A stretch of 64,000 nt of DNA from JACVRW01 sp963734025 (GTDB lineage Bacteria > Actinomycetota > Thermoleophilia > Solirubrobacterales > Thermoleophilaceae), in the NCBI GenBank assembly GCA_963734025.1, contig CAVTFR010000014.1, positions 186,001 to 250,000 on the forward strand, read 5' to 3'. Made by a program: the position numbers and the translations under genes. Below the pieces are notes generated by a model, which did not search any database, had not been told where the DNA came from, and saw only the letters and a program-made list of their open reading frames with translations. This document shows, one piece after another, positions 49,361 through 60,332 of the stretch; position 1 is the stretch's first letter; every line of letters starts with the position of its first letter.

Positions 49361-50215
49361 CTAGGCTCTCAGCAGCACCCGGTTGCCGGACGGGTCGGCC
49401 GCAAGCCGGCCGGCCTCGAGCTCGACCGGTTCCGCGTAGGCCTCTAGCGCGCCCGCCAGGCGGTCGCGTTCGCCCGCGTCCGGCAGCACGAGCTCGTACC
49501 GATCGAGCCCGAGCGCGCCCTCCGGCGGCGGGGGCGCCCCGGCGCTCTGCCAGGTGTTGAGCCCGATGTGGTGGTGGTATCCGCCCGCCGCGACGAACAG
49601 GGCGCCGGGATAGGAGTGCACCGTCGCTTCGAGCTCGAGCGGCCCCGTGTAGAAGCGCTCGGCCGCGCGGAGGTCGGACACCTGCAGATGCACGTGGCCG
49701 ATCCGGGTGCCGGGAGGCATCGGGCCGGCAGCCTCCGGACCCCCCGGGCCGAGCTCGCGCAGCACCGCCTCCAGATCGAGCGGCAGGGTGGCCATCGCCA
49801 GCTCGCCGGAGGCGTCGCGCCGCCACTCCTCACGCGGCCGGTCCCGGTAGATCTCGATGCCGTTGCCCTCCGGGTCGTTCAGGTAGAGCGCCTCGCTCAC
49901 GAGGTGGTCCGATGCGCCGCTGAGGCGCCAGCCGGCGGTGCTCAGGCGCACGAGCGCGCGCGCCAGGTCGGCGCGCTCCGGCACGAGGATCGCCAAGTGG
50001 AAGAGGCCGGTGCTCACGGGCGGACGGGCCGGCGCGTCCGGGGCAGCGACGAGCTCGACGAGCGGCGCTCCCTGCTCGGCGCCGAGCGCCGTCAGGCCGT
50101 TCTCGCGGGCGAGCGTGCGCAGGCCGGTCACGCGCTTGTAGAAGGCGCTGAGCGCCTCGATGTCGGCAACGCGCAGGCGAACGGCGCCGACGTGGGTGGC
50201 GGCCGCGATCGTCAT
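49361..50215 (-). CDS. VOC-family (glyoxalase/extradiol dioxygenase fold) protein
   Basis: 284 aa with two VOC modules: 1-135 (HVGAVRLRVADIEALSAFYK, then HLAILVPERADLARAL and NDPEGNGIEIYRDRP) and 160-280 (TRIGHVHLQVSDLRAAERFY and YHHHIGLNTW). This resembles catechol-2,3-dioxygenase CatE of the bacilli; His and Glu metal ligands are at matching places. The substrate is uncertain. It overlaps the ACC deaminase gene as ATGA, so the two form an operon. Confidence 0.85.
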   Translation of the reverse strand: MTIAAATHVGAVRLRVADIEALSAFYKRVTGLRTLARENGLTALGAEQGAPLVELVAAPDAPARPPVSTGLFHLAILVPERADLARALVRLSTAGWRLSGASDHLVSEALYLNDPEGNGIEIYRDRPREEWRRDASGELAMATLPLDLEAVLRELGPGGPEAAGPMPPGTRIGHVHLQVSDLRAAERFYTGPLELEATVHSYPGALFVAAGGYHHHIGLNTWQSAGAPPPPEGALGLDRYELVLPDAGERDRLAGALEAYAEPVELEAGRLAADPSGNRVLLRA

Positions 50216-51219
50216 CGGAACAGGCCCGCGTAGGCGCTCAGCGCGGGCTGCCCGCCGAGGTGGGCGTAGAGCACCTTCGAGTTCCTGTCGATCTCGCCGC
50301 GCGCGACCAGGTCGATCATCCCCGCCATCGACTTTCCCTCGTAGACCGGGTCCGTGATCATCCCCTCGAGCCGTCCCGCCGTCCGGATCGCGTCGAGCGT
50401 CCGCTCGTCGGGGATCCCGTAGGTGCCGGCGTGGTAGCGGTCGTCGAGCACGATCTCGTCGTCGCGCAGCTCGCGGCCAACCTCGATCAGCTCCGCGGTG
50501 CGGCGAGCGATGCGGGCCACCTGCTCGCGCGTCTCCGCGGGCTTCGCGGAGCCGTCGATGCCGATCACGCGCCGCTCGCGCTCCTGCGCCGCGAACCCCG
50601 CGATCATGCCGGCCTGGGTCGAGCCGGTTACGGAGCAGACGACGATCGTGTCGAAGAACAGCCCGCGCTTGCTCTCTTGGCGCTCGACCTCCATCGCCCA
50701 GCTGGCGAAGCCGAGCCCGCCGAGCTCGTGGTCCGAGGCGCCGGCCGGGATCGGGTACGGCTTGCCGCCGGCGGCCTCCACGTCGGCCAGCGCCTGCTCC
50801 CAGCTCTCCTTGAAGCCGATGCCGAAGCCCGCCTCCACCAGCCGCACGTCTGCGCCCATGATGCGGCTGAGCTGGATGTTGCCGACGCGGTCGTAGACCA
50901 CGTCCGGCCAGTCGACCCAGCTCTCCTGGACGAGCACGCAGCCGAGCCCCGTCCGGGCCGCCGCGGCTGCCACCTGGCGTGTGTGGTTCGACTGGACGCC
51001 GCCGATCGAGACGAGGGTGTCGCAGTTCTGTTCCAGCGCGTCGGCGACGAGGTACTCGAGCTTGCGCGTCTTGTTGCCGCCGTAGGCGAGCCCGCTGTTG
51101 CAGTCGTCGCGCTTGGCCCACAGCTCGGCGCCGCCGAGCTGGGCGCTCAGCCGCTCGAGCGGATGCACGGGGGAGGGGCCGAAGAGCAGCGGGTGGCGCG
51201 CGAACGAGTCGAGCCGCAT
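50212..51219 (-). CDS. acdS: 1-aminocyclopropane-1-carboxylate deaminase
   Basis: 335 aa. It opens ACC, the plant ethylene precursor, to 2-oxobutyrate and ammonia. The PLP lysine is Lys50 in GGNKTRKLEYL, the nucleophile loop is GGVQSNHTRQVAA, and DPVYEGKSM has the Tyr-Glu pair expected of true ACC deaminases rather than D-cysteine desulfhydrase; GGQPALSAY keeps the Leu of the second discriminating site. A plant-associated or soil lifestyle is plausible. ATG at 51219 with leaderless promoter. Confidence 0.9.
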   Translation of the reverse strand: MRLDSFARHPLLFGPSPVHPLERLSAQLGGAELWAKRDDCNSGLAYGGNKTRKLEYLVADALEQNCDTLVSIGGVQSNHTRQVAAAAARTGLGCVLVQESWVDWPDVVYDRVGNIQLSRIMGADVRLVEAGFGIGFKESWEQALADVEAAGGKPYPIPAGASDHELGGLGFASWAMEVERQESKRGLFFDTIVVCSVTGSTQAGMIAGFAAQERERRVIGIDGSAKPAETREQVARIARRTAELIEVGRELRDDEIVLDDRYHAGTYGIPDERTLDAIRTAGRLEGMITDPVYEGKSMAGMIDLVARGEIDRNSKVLYAHLGGQPALSAYAGLFR

Positions 51220-51225
51220 GGGGCA

Positions 51226-51231
51226 AGCCTA
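51226..51231 (-). promoter_or_regulatory. -10 hexamer TAGGCT of the acdS operon, leaderless
   Basis: Ends six bases before the ATG at 51219. Divergent from the patatin promoter 89 bases away. Confidence 0.5.
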
Positions 51232-51319
51232 GGGCCACGGATCGCCCCGCACCTGACCGGGGAGCCGCTGGTCCGGACGGGAAACGGCGGACGGTGAAGC
51301 CGGCGGCGCACCCACGCAC

Positions 51320-51325
51320 TACGAT
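51320..51325 (+). promoter_or_regulatory. -10 hexamer TACGAT of the patatin gene, leaderless
   Basis: Ends nine bases before the GTG at 51335; no ribosome-binding site. Confidence 0.45.
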
Positions 51326-51334
51326 CCGCGCGTC

Positions 51335-52471
51335 GTGCCAGGCGTGACCGAAGCTCGCGATCCGACACCCGCGGTCGCCTCGCCCGTCCGGATGATCCCG
51401 ACCGACAGCGGCGAGGAGCCGGAAAGCGGTGTCGCGCTGTGTCTGTCCGGCGGCGGCTACCGCGCGATGCTGTTCCACCTCGGCGTGATCTGGCGCCTGC
51501 GCGAGGCGGGCTGGCTCGAGCGGCTCGACCGCGTGTCGAGCGTGTCGGGAGGCTCGATCACCGCGGCGGCGCTGGCGCTCGCGCCGCCCGGCGACTTCGA
51601 GGACGGGGTCGTGCGGCCGCTGCGGGCGCTCGCCCGGCGGACACTCGACTGGACCTCGGCGCTCGAGGGAGCTCTGCTGCCGGGCTCGATCTCCGAGCGG
51701 CTGGCCGATGCTTACAGCGAGCACCTGTTCGGCACGGCCGTGCTCGCCGACCTGCCGAGCCGGCCCGATTTCGTCATCAACGCCACCAACATCGGCTCGG
51801 GCGCGCTCGCGCGCTTCGAGCGCACCGGGGTCACGGACTGGCGCGTGGGCTCGCTGCCGGACCCCGAGATCCCGGTTGCGACCGCGGTCGCCTGCTCCTC
51901 CGCGTTCCCGCCGATCCTCTCGCCGCACCGGCTGCGGCCGATGGTCGACTGGATGGACGAGGACGGCAACGACCTCGCCACGCTCGAGCATCGCGACGAG
52001 CTCGTCCTCGCGGACGGCGGCGTCTACGACAACCTCGGGCTCGAGACCGCCTGGAAGCGCTGCCGCACGCTGATCGTCTCGGACGCGGGCGGGCTGATGG
52101 CGCCGGAGGCGCGCTCGCACGGCGACTGGCTGCGCCACATGGTGCGCGTGCTGCGGGTGGTCGACCACCAGGTCCGCACCCTGCGCAAGCGCCAGGTGAT
52201 CGAGGGCATGCGGCGCGGCGACCGCGACGGCGTCTACGTGGGCATCCGCAGCAACATCGACGACTACGCGCTGCCCGGCGCGCTGCCGGCGCCGTTCGAC
52301 CAGACGCTCGCGCTGGCCGAGATCTCCACCCGGCTCGACGGGCTGCCCGACGAGCTGCAGGAGCGGCTCATCAACTGGGGCTATGCGGTCGGGGACGCCG
52401 GCCTGCGCAAGCATCTCGACGAGCAGGCCCGGCCGCCCGCCGGCTTTCCCTATCCCGAGGCGGGCGTCTGA
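51335..52471 (+). CDS. Patatin-like phospholipase
   Basis: 378 aa. The oxyanion loop is SGGGYRAMLFHLGV near 38-51, the nucleophile Ser lies in VSSVSGGSI near 67-75, and the catalytic Asp in LADGGVYDNLGL near 227-238, so the Ser-Asp dyad is intact. There is no signal peptide, so it is probably a cytosolic lipid acyl hydrolase. The C-terminal 130 residues are helical and unassigned. Leaderless GTG start; convergent with the ROK kinase gene. Confidence 0.88.
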   Translation: MPGVTEARDPTPAVASPVRMIPTDSGEEPESGVALCLSGGGYRAMLFHLGVIWRLREAGWLERLDRVSSVSGGSITAAALALAPPGDFEDGVVRPLRALARRTLDWTSALEGALLPGSISERLADAYSEHLFGTAVLADLPSRPDFVINATNIGSGALARFERTGVTDWRVGSLPDPEIPVATAVACSSAFPPILSPHRLRPMVDWMDEDGNDLATLEHRDELVLADGGVYDNLGLETAWKRCRTLIVSDAGGLMAPEARSHGDWLRHMVRVLRVVDHQVRTLRKRQVIEGMRRGDRDGVYVGIRSNIDDYALPGALPAPFDQTLALAEISTRLDGLPDELQERLINWGYAVGDAGLRKHLDEQARPPAGFPYPEAGV

Positions 52472-52478
52472 GCCGCGC

Positions 52479-53450
52479 TCACGAGGCCGCGGCGGCCTTG
52501 GGCAGCTTGATGAGGAGCGCGGCGCCGATCGCGCCGCCGAGGTCGCCGAGCTCCGCCATCAGGAACGGCGGCGGGTTCTCGCTCGAGAACAGGTGGGGCA
52601 TCATCGCCTCCTCGATCCGCCGGCGGTAGGGCTCGCCGAGCCGCAGCCCGAGGCCACCGCCCAGGATCACGGCCTCGACGTCGAGCACGTTGAGCGTCGA
52701 GGCGACGCCGGCGCCCAGCGCGTCGACCGCCTCGTCGATCAGCTTGTGGGCCAGCTTGTCGTCGTGCTCGAGCGCCCGCGCCCAGACGCCGCTCGTGAGC
52801 CTGTCGCGGCCGCGCTTCTCCATGATCTTGAAGAGCTCCGTCTTGTGGCCCTTCTCGTGCCGGTGGCGGGCGCGCTCCTCGAGCGCCTTGCGCCCGGCGT
52901 AGGCCTCGACGCAGCCACGCCGGCCACAGGGGCAGCGCGCTCCGTCCATGACGACGCACACGTGGCCGATCTCGCCGGCCGCGCCGCGCCCGAGCCACGA
53001 CCTGCCGCGCAGCACGATGCCGCCGCCCACCCCGGTCCCCCAGAAGACGCCGAGCATCGAGCGGTAGGGACGGCCCGCGCCGAGCGCGAGCTCGGCGTCG
53101 GTGGCCACGTTCACGTCGTTGTCGATCTTGGCTCGCGTGCCGAGCGCCTCCTTGAGCGCCGCGCCGAGCTCGAACGAGCCCTCCCAGTTCGGCAGGTTGC
53201 GCGCGCTCGTGACGATGCCGCGGCGAGCGTCGATCACGCCAGGCGAGCCGACGCCCACGCCGGCCAGCTCCTCGGTCGCCACGCCCGCCTGCTCGGCGGC
53301 CGTGCGCACGGCGGTGGCCATCACGACGGCGACGTCGGCCGGCCCGCCCTTCGTCGGGGTCGGCAGGCGCTCCTGTCCCTTGACGGCGCCCTCGTCGTCG
53401 ATCACGACCGCCTGGACCTTCGTGCCGCCCAAGTCGATGCCCGCCCGCAT
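52479..53450 (-). CDS. ROK-family sugar kinase
   Basis: 323 aa. The ATP motif is GIDLGGTKVQAVVID at the N-terminus, the catalytic Asp lies in KIDNDVN near 108-114, the second phosphate motif is GTGVGGGIV, and the ROK zinc site is CPCGRRGCVEAYAG near 169-182. This is a complete ROK kinase (no helix-turn-helix), most likely acting on glucose or a related hexose. It is divergent from the GH6 glucanase gene, which suggests a link to glucose release from beta-glucan. Confidence 0.88.
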   Translation of the reverse strand: MRAGIDLGGTKVQAVVIDDEGAVKGQERLPTPTKGGPADVAVVMATAVRTAAEQAGVATEELAGVGVGSPGVIDARRGIVTSARNLPNWEGSFELGAALKEALGTRAKIDNDVNVATDAELALGAGRPYRSMLGVFWGTGVGGGIVLRGRSWLGRGAAGEIGHVCVVMDGARCPCGRRGCVEAYAGRKALEERARHRHEKGHKTELFKIMEKRGRDRLTSGVWARALEHDDKLAHKLIDEAVDALGAGVASTLNVLDVEAVILGGGLGLRLGEPYRRRIEEAMMPHLFSSENPPPFLMAELGDLGGAIGAALLIKLPKAAAAS

Positions 53451-53457
53451 GCGCGCA

Positions 53458-53463
53458 AGCCTA
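53458..53463 (-). promoter_or_regulatory. -10 hexamer TAGGCT of the ROK kinase gene, leaderless
   Basis: Ends seven bases before the ATG at 53450. Same hexamer as at acdS. Confidence 0.5.
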
Positions 53464-53505
53464 ACCCCGAGGCGGCTACATGGTGCGCGTTCGCCGAACT
53501 CGGGG

Positions 53506-53511
53506 TACTGT
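53506..53511 (+). promoter_or_regulatory. -10 hexamer TACTGT of the GH6 gene, leaderless
   Basis: Ends seven bases before the ATG at 53519. The two divergent -10 sites lie 42 bases apart, so the kinase and glucanase may share one regulator. Confidence 0.5.
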
Positions 53512-53518
53512 CGAGCGC

Positions 53519-54547
53519 ATGACTCGCACCCTCCGGGCCGGCCTGGCCGCCGCCCTGACCCTCTCCATATCGATCTTCGGCGCCCAGGGCGCGGCCGCCA
53601 GCGGCGGACAGAACCCCGGCGCGAGCGCTCCGAACCCGCTCGTCGGGCAGACCTGGTGGGACCAGAACACGGAGTGGAACGACACCTGGAACGGCTACCG
53701 CTCGCTCCAGCGGCGCGGGCGCCACGAGGACGCCGCCAAGGTGCTGCGGCTCGCCGAGGCGCCGCAGTTCAAGTGGTTCGGCGTGTGGGAGCAGCCGGTC
53801 GTCGGGAAGCTGCAGGGCATGTTCGAGCAGGCTGCCGACTCGGTGCCGCTGCTCGCGGTCTTCGGCGACGAGCACGAGGGCTGCGGCTCGCCGGGCACGA
53901 ATACGAGCGGCGGGGCCGGCCAGAACGCGCGCTACAAGCGCTGGATCGACCAGGTCGCCCGCGGGATCGGCGCCAACGAGGTCGTGATCGCGTTCGAGCC
54001 GGACTCGCTGGGCCTGCTCGAGTGTCTGCGGCCCAGCCTCCGCGCGCCGCGCCTCCGCGCGCTCGGCTACGGCGTGAAGGCCCTGTCGAAGCTGCCGAAC
54101 GCCACGGTGTACGTGGAGGCGGGCGCGCCCGACTGGCAGGACGTGCCGACCATGGCGCGCAAGCTGCGCGCCGTGGGCGTGAGCCGCGTGCGCGGCTTCA
54201 TGCTCAACGCGACCCATCACGTCACGACCGCCAAGAACCTCAGGTACGGAGCGAAGCTCTCGCGGGCGCTCGGCGGCAAGCACTTCATCGTCAACACCTC
54301 GCACAACGGCAACGGCCCGCTGTATCGGGGCGGCCACACGATCTGGTGCAACCCCCCGAATTCGGCCGCCGGCGAGTTGCCGACCACCAACACCGGGCAT
54401 CCGAAGGCCGACGCCTACATGTGGGTCGAGCGGCCCGGTTATTCGAACGGGCCGTGCAACGGCGGTCCGGCGCGCGTCGGTGCCTGGTGGGAGGAGCGCG
54501 CGATCCAGATGGTCGAGCGCGCGAAGTGGTGGCGCGGCGGGCGCTGA
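53519..54547 (+). CDS. Secreted glycoside hydrolase family 6 endoglucanase
   Basis: 342 aa. Signal peptide 1-27 (ending GAAAS). The catalytic barrel has the N-terminal strand FKWFGVW, the catalytic-acid region EPDSLGLLECL, VYVEAGAPDWQD, FMLNATHH and HFIVNTSHNGNGP, and the closing GHPKADAYMWVERPGYSNGP, all typical of GH6. It cleaves beta-1,4-glucan (cellulose) with inversion. No carbohydrate-binding module is attached. ATG at 53519 fits the leaderless promoter; the frame opens 39 bases earlier. Confidence 0.92.
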   Translation: MTRTLRAGLAAALTLSISIFGAQGAAASGGQNPGASAPNPLVGQTWWDQNTEWNDTWNGYRSLQRRGRHEDAAKVLRLAEAPQFKWFGVWEQPVVGKLQGMFEQAADSVPLLAVFGDEHEGCGSPGTNTSGGAGQNARYKRWIDQVARGIGANEVVIAFEPDSLGLLECLRPSLRAPRLRALGYGVKALSKLPNATVYVEAGAPDWQDVPTMARKLRAVGVSRVRGFMLNATHHVTTAKNLRYGAKLSRALGGKHFIVNTSHNGNGPLYRGGHTIWCNPPNSAAGELPTTNTGHPKADAYMWVERPGYSNGPCNGGPARVGAWWEERAIQMVERAKWWRGGR

Positions 54548-54606
54548 TGTGACTGCCGGGTAACCGGACGCTTGCTTCGAGAGGCCACTCCGGGTACGAA
54601 TCCACG

Positions 54607-55589
54607 GTGGCTTCAGAGCAGCTCGTGCTGGGAGTGGACGTCGGCGGCACCAAGGTGGCGGTCGCGGCGCTCAACGGTCTCGAGGTCGTCGCGCGCGCGG
54701 AGCGCCCCACCGAGGTGTCATCGAGCTCGGCGCTCCTGGACGGGCTCGAGCAGACCGCGCGCGAGGTGATCGCCCAGTGCACCGAGCCGGTCGCGGTGGG
54801 CGTGGGCGTCCCCTCGCAGATCGACTACGACACGGGCACGGTCGAGACGAGCGTCAACATCCCGCTGACCGGCGTGCCGCTGCGCAATCAGCTCGAACGC
54901 CGCTTCGGGGTGCCCGTGTTCGTCGACAACGACGCGAACGTGGCGGCGCTGGCGGAGGCGCGGCTGCTGGGCTGCGACGAGCTCCTCATGCTCACCCTGG
55001 GGACGGGCGTCGGCGGCGGCGTCGTCACCGGCGGGCGCATCTTCCGGGGCGCGCACGGCCTCGGTGCCGAGCTCGGCCACTTCACGCTCATGCCCGACGG
55101 CCCGCCCTGCCCGGGCAACTGCCCTAACAGCGGCTGTGTCGAGGCCTACTGCTCGGGCCAGGCGCTCGAGCGCGACGCCACGGGGTTCGCGCGCGACAAG
55201 CCGGGCAGCCGCCTGGCGGCGGCGCTCGACAGCGAGGGGCGCGTGTCCGGCCGCGACCTCGTCGAGGCGGCCGAGGAGGGCGACTCCGACGCCGGCCTCG
55301 TGCTCGGCCGCTTCGCGCGCATGCTCGGCGTGGCGATTGCCGGCTACGTGAACGTGTTCGAGCCCGAGCGCGTCGTGATCGGCGGCGGCCTCTCGCGGGC
55401 CTCGCACCTCTTCCTCGACCGGGCGATCCAGGAGGCCGCGGCGCGGGCCCTCCCCGCTCTCTACCGGCGGGTCGAGATATCGCTCGCTCAGGGCGGCCCG
55501 GACGCCGGCGTCCTGGGGGCGGGGCTGCTCGCCGAACATGAGATCCGCAACACTGAGAAGGCCACGCAGGCCCCAACCCAAGGAACGGC

Positions 55590-55593
<4 letters not shown>
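54607..55593 (+). CDS. glk: ROK-family glucokinase
   Basis: 328 aa. ATP motif LGVDVGGTKVAVAAL, catalytic Asp in VDNDANVAAL near 109-118, GTGVGGGVV, the GAELGHFTL strand with the zinc ligand His, and CPGNCPNSGCVEAY with three zinc cysteines. The glucokinase assignment rests on its place as the first gene of the operon for the pentose phosphate pathway. GTG start; TACGAA lies six bases before it but lacks the final T of the usual hexamer. Overlaps tkt as ATGA. Confidence 0.88.
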
Positions 55594-57614
<2,021 letters not shown>

Positions 57615-57623
57615 GAGCACGCC

Positions 57624-60332
57624 ATGAGCGTCGAAGCAAAGCCAAGCGAGCGGCTGGCGGCCCTGACCGCCGCCGGCACGAGCGTCTGGCTCGACCAGAT
57701 CCGGCGCACGATGATCACGAGCGGCGAGCTCGAGCGCCTCGTGCTCGATGACTCGCTGCGCGGCGTCACGTCGAACCCGGCCATCTTCGAGAAGGCGATC
57801 CTGGGCTCGACCGACTACGACGAGCAGATCGCGGAGCTCGCCGAGCAAGGGCTGTCGGCACGCGATATCTACGACGAGCTGGCGATCCGTGACGTACAGC
57901 TGGCAGCGGACGTGCTGCGCCCGGTCTGGGACGAGGCCGACCACGACGACGGCTTCGTCTCGCTCGAGGTCGAGCCGGGGCTCGCCCACGACACCGAGGG
58001 CACGCTCGCCCAGGCGAAGGACTACTGGGGCCGGGTCGACCGGCCCAACCTGATGATCAAGATCCCCGGCACCGAGGAGGGCGTGCAGGCGATCGAGGAC
58101 GCGATCGCCGCCGGCATCAACATCAACATCACGCTGCTGTTCTCGGTCGAGGCCTACATCGCCATAGCCGAGGCCTATATCCGTGGGATGGAGCGCCGCC
58201 ACGAGGCCGGCGAGTCGCTCGACATCCATTCCGTCGCCAGCTTCTTCGTGTCACGCGTCGACACCGAGGTCGACAAGCGGCTCGCCGCGATGGGCAGCGA
58301 GGACCTGTTCGGGATCGCCGCGGTCGCGAACGCCCGCGCCGCGTACGAGAAGTTCAAGGAGCTGTTCCTCGGCGATCGCTTCGCGGCGCTGCGGGCCGCC
58401 GGCGCGTTCCTGCAGCGGCCGCTGTGGGCCTCCACCGGCGTCAAGGACCCGCGCTACCCGGAGACCAAGTACGTGGCGGAGCTCGTGGCGCCGCACACGG
58501 TCAACACGATGCCGCTGAAGACGCTGATGGCCTGCCGCGAGGAGCTCGAGTTCTCCGGCACCACCGCCGATATCGACCCGACCGAGGACCTGCAGCGGCT
58601 CGCCGACGCCGGCATCGACATGCACGACGTCACCGACACGCTGCTCCATGAGGGCATCGAGAAGTTCGTGGCGCCCTTCGACCAGCTGGTCGGCGGCGTC
58701 GAGCTCGCGCGCGAGGGCGTCGTGACCGGCCGGCCGGAGACGATCCAGTCCGCGATCCCGGACGACCTCGAGCCCCCGGTCATCGAGCGCATCAAGCAGG
58801 CCGAGCGCGAGGAGGTCGCAAAGCGCATCTGGCAGAAGGACGAGTCGCTCTGGGGCGGTCCCGGAGTGCCCGAGATCGGCAACCGCCTGGGCTGGCTGAC
58901 GATCTCGGACAAGATGCTCGAGCACGCGCCCGAGCTCGAAGAGTTCGCTGCCGAGGTACGGGAGCAGGGCTTCGAGTCCGCCGTGCTGCTCGGGATGGGC
59001 GGATCGAGCCTCGGCCCCGAGGTGATCAGGCGCTCGTTCGGCAAGATCCCCGGCGGACTCGAGCTCCACGTGCTCGACTCGACCGACCCCGGGTTCATCC
59101 TCGACACCGAGCGGGCGATCGACATCGAGAAGACGATCTTCATCGTGTCGTCCAAGTCCGGCGGGACGCTCGAGACGCTCTCTCACATGCACTACTTCTA
59201 CGAGCGGGCCGGGCGCAACGGCGACCAGTTCGTCGCCGTGACCGATCCCGGCAGCGCGCTCATCGAGATGGCGCGCGAGCGCGGCTTCCGGCGCATCTTC
59301 GAGGCCGACCCGGAGATCGGCGGGCGCTACTCCGTGCTCTCGCACTTCGGCATGGTCCCGGCCGCGCTCGCGGGCGTGAACATCGAGGCGATGCTCCAGA
59401 GCGCCCAGGTGGCCGAGCAGAACTGCGCGAACTTCGACTCGAGCGAGCGCAACTCGGGCCTCTGGCTCGGCGTGGTGATGGGCCAGCTCGCGCTGGAGGG
59501 CCGCGACAAGGCCACCTTCGTGGTCTCGCCTCCGATCGAGAGCTTCGGCCTGTGGGTGGAGCAGCTGATCGCCGAGTCGACGGGCAAGCAGGGCAAGGGC
59601 ATCCTGCCGGTGGCCGGCGAGCCGATCGGCGAGCCGGGCGACTACGGCGACGACCGCGTCTTCATCTACCTGCGCAACGCCGACGAACCGGACGAGGAGC
59701 TCGACAAGAAGATCGATGCGCTCGGCCGCGCGGGTCACCCGACGCTCAAGCTGGATGCGCACGGTGCCTCCGACCTCGGCCGCATCTTCTTCTTCTCGGA
59801 GTTCGCGGTCGCGGTGGCGGGCTGGGTGCTCGGCATCAACCCGTTCGACCAGCCCAACGTGCAGGAGGCCAAGGACAAGACGAACGAGGTCCTCGCCGGC
59901 GGCGAGCTGCCGTCGCCGGACCCGGGTGACGCGCGCGAGCTGCTCGGCAAGGCGGCGCCGCCGCACTACGTGGCGATCATGGGTTACGTCGAGCCATCCG
60001 ACGAATTCGACGCGGCGGTGACGGAGCTGCGCGCGGCGATCCGTGCCGGAAGCAAGTCCACGACGACGTTCGGCTACGGCCCACGCTTCCTGCACTCGAC
60101 CGGACAGCTGCACAAGGGCGGCCCGCCAACGGGCCTGTTCCTGCAGCTGATCCACGACGGCGACGACGACGTCGAGATCCCCGAGGCGGGCTACACGTTC
60201 GGCCACCTCAAGAACGCCCAGGCGATCGGCGACCTGCTGACGCTCCGTGACCATGGCCTTCCCGCCGTGCAGGTACGGCTCGAGGGTGACCCAGCCGCCG
60301 CTGTGCGGTCCCTCAAGGAGGAGATTCTCTGA
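57624..60332 (+). CDS. tal-pgi: Bifunctional transaldolase / glucose-6-phosphate isomerase
   Basis: 902 aa. Residues 1-370 are a transaldolase: SVWLDQIRRTMI, GVTSNPAIFEKA and the Schiff-base Lys146 in LMIKIPGT. Residues about 380-902 are a phosphoglucose isomerase: MGGSSLGPEV, SSKSGGTLETL (sugar-phosphate site), and later GKQGKGILPV and the C-terminal LHKGGPPTGLFLQ. Fusions of this kind are known in actinobacteria and some others. It joins the non-oxidative pentose phosphate pathway to glycolysis in one polypeptide. ATG at 57624 after GGAGCACGCC. Confidence 0.95.
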   Translation: MSVEAKPSERLAALTAAGTSVWLDQIRRTMITSGELERLVLDDSLRGVTSNPAIFEKAILGSTDYDEQIAELAEQGLSARDIYDELAIRDVQLAADVLRPVWDEADHDDGFVSLEVEPGLAHDTEGTLAQAKDYWGRVDRPNLMIKIPGTEEGVQAIEDAIAAGININITLLFSVEAYIAIAEAYIRGMERRHEAGESLDIHSVASFFVSRVDTEVDKRLAAMGSEDLFGIAAVANARAAYEKFKELFLGDRFAALRAAGAFLQRPLWASTGVKDPRYPETKYVAELVAPHTVNTMPLKTLMACREELEFSGTTADIDPTEDLQRLADAGIDMHDVTDTLLHEGIEKFVAPFDQLVGGVELAREGVVTGRPETIQSAIPDDLEPPVIERIKQAEREEVAKRIWQKDESLWGGPGVPEIGNRLGWLTISDKMLEHAPELEEFAAEVREQGFESAVLLGMGGSSLGPEVIRRSFGKIPGGLELHVLDSTDPGFILDTERAIDIEKTIFIVSSKSGGTLETLSHMHYFYERAGRNGDQFVAVTDPGSALIEMARERGFRRIFEADPEIGGRYSVLSHFGMVPAALAGVNIEAMLQSAQVAEQNCANFDSSERNSGLWLGVVMGQLALEGRDKATFVVSPPIESFGLWVEQLIAESTGKQGKGILPVAGEPIGEPGDYGDDRVFIYLRNADEPDEELDKKIDALGRAGHPTLKLDAHGASDLGRIFFFSEFAVAVAGWVLGINPFDQPNVQEAKDKTNEVLAGGELPSPDPGDARELLGKAAPPHYVAIMGYVEPSDEFDAAVTELRAAIRAGSKSTTTFGYGPRFLHSTGQLHKGGPPTGLFLQLIHDGDDDVEIPEAGYTFGHLKNAQAIGDLLTLRDHGLPAVQVRLEGDPAAAVRSLKEEIL

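Noticed and set aside
50216..52414. Minus-strand continuation of the VOC gene frame to 1,017 codons
   Set aside because: Upstream of 50215 it runs antisense or out of frame through acdS and the patatin gene; the ATG at 50215 overlaps the acdS stop in the normal way.
52479..53450. ROK protein read as a transcriptional repressor (NagC/XylR type)
   Set aside because: It begins directly with the ATP-binding strand and has no N-terminal helix-turn-helix, so it is a kinase.
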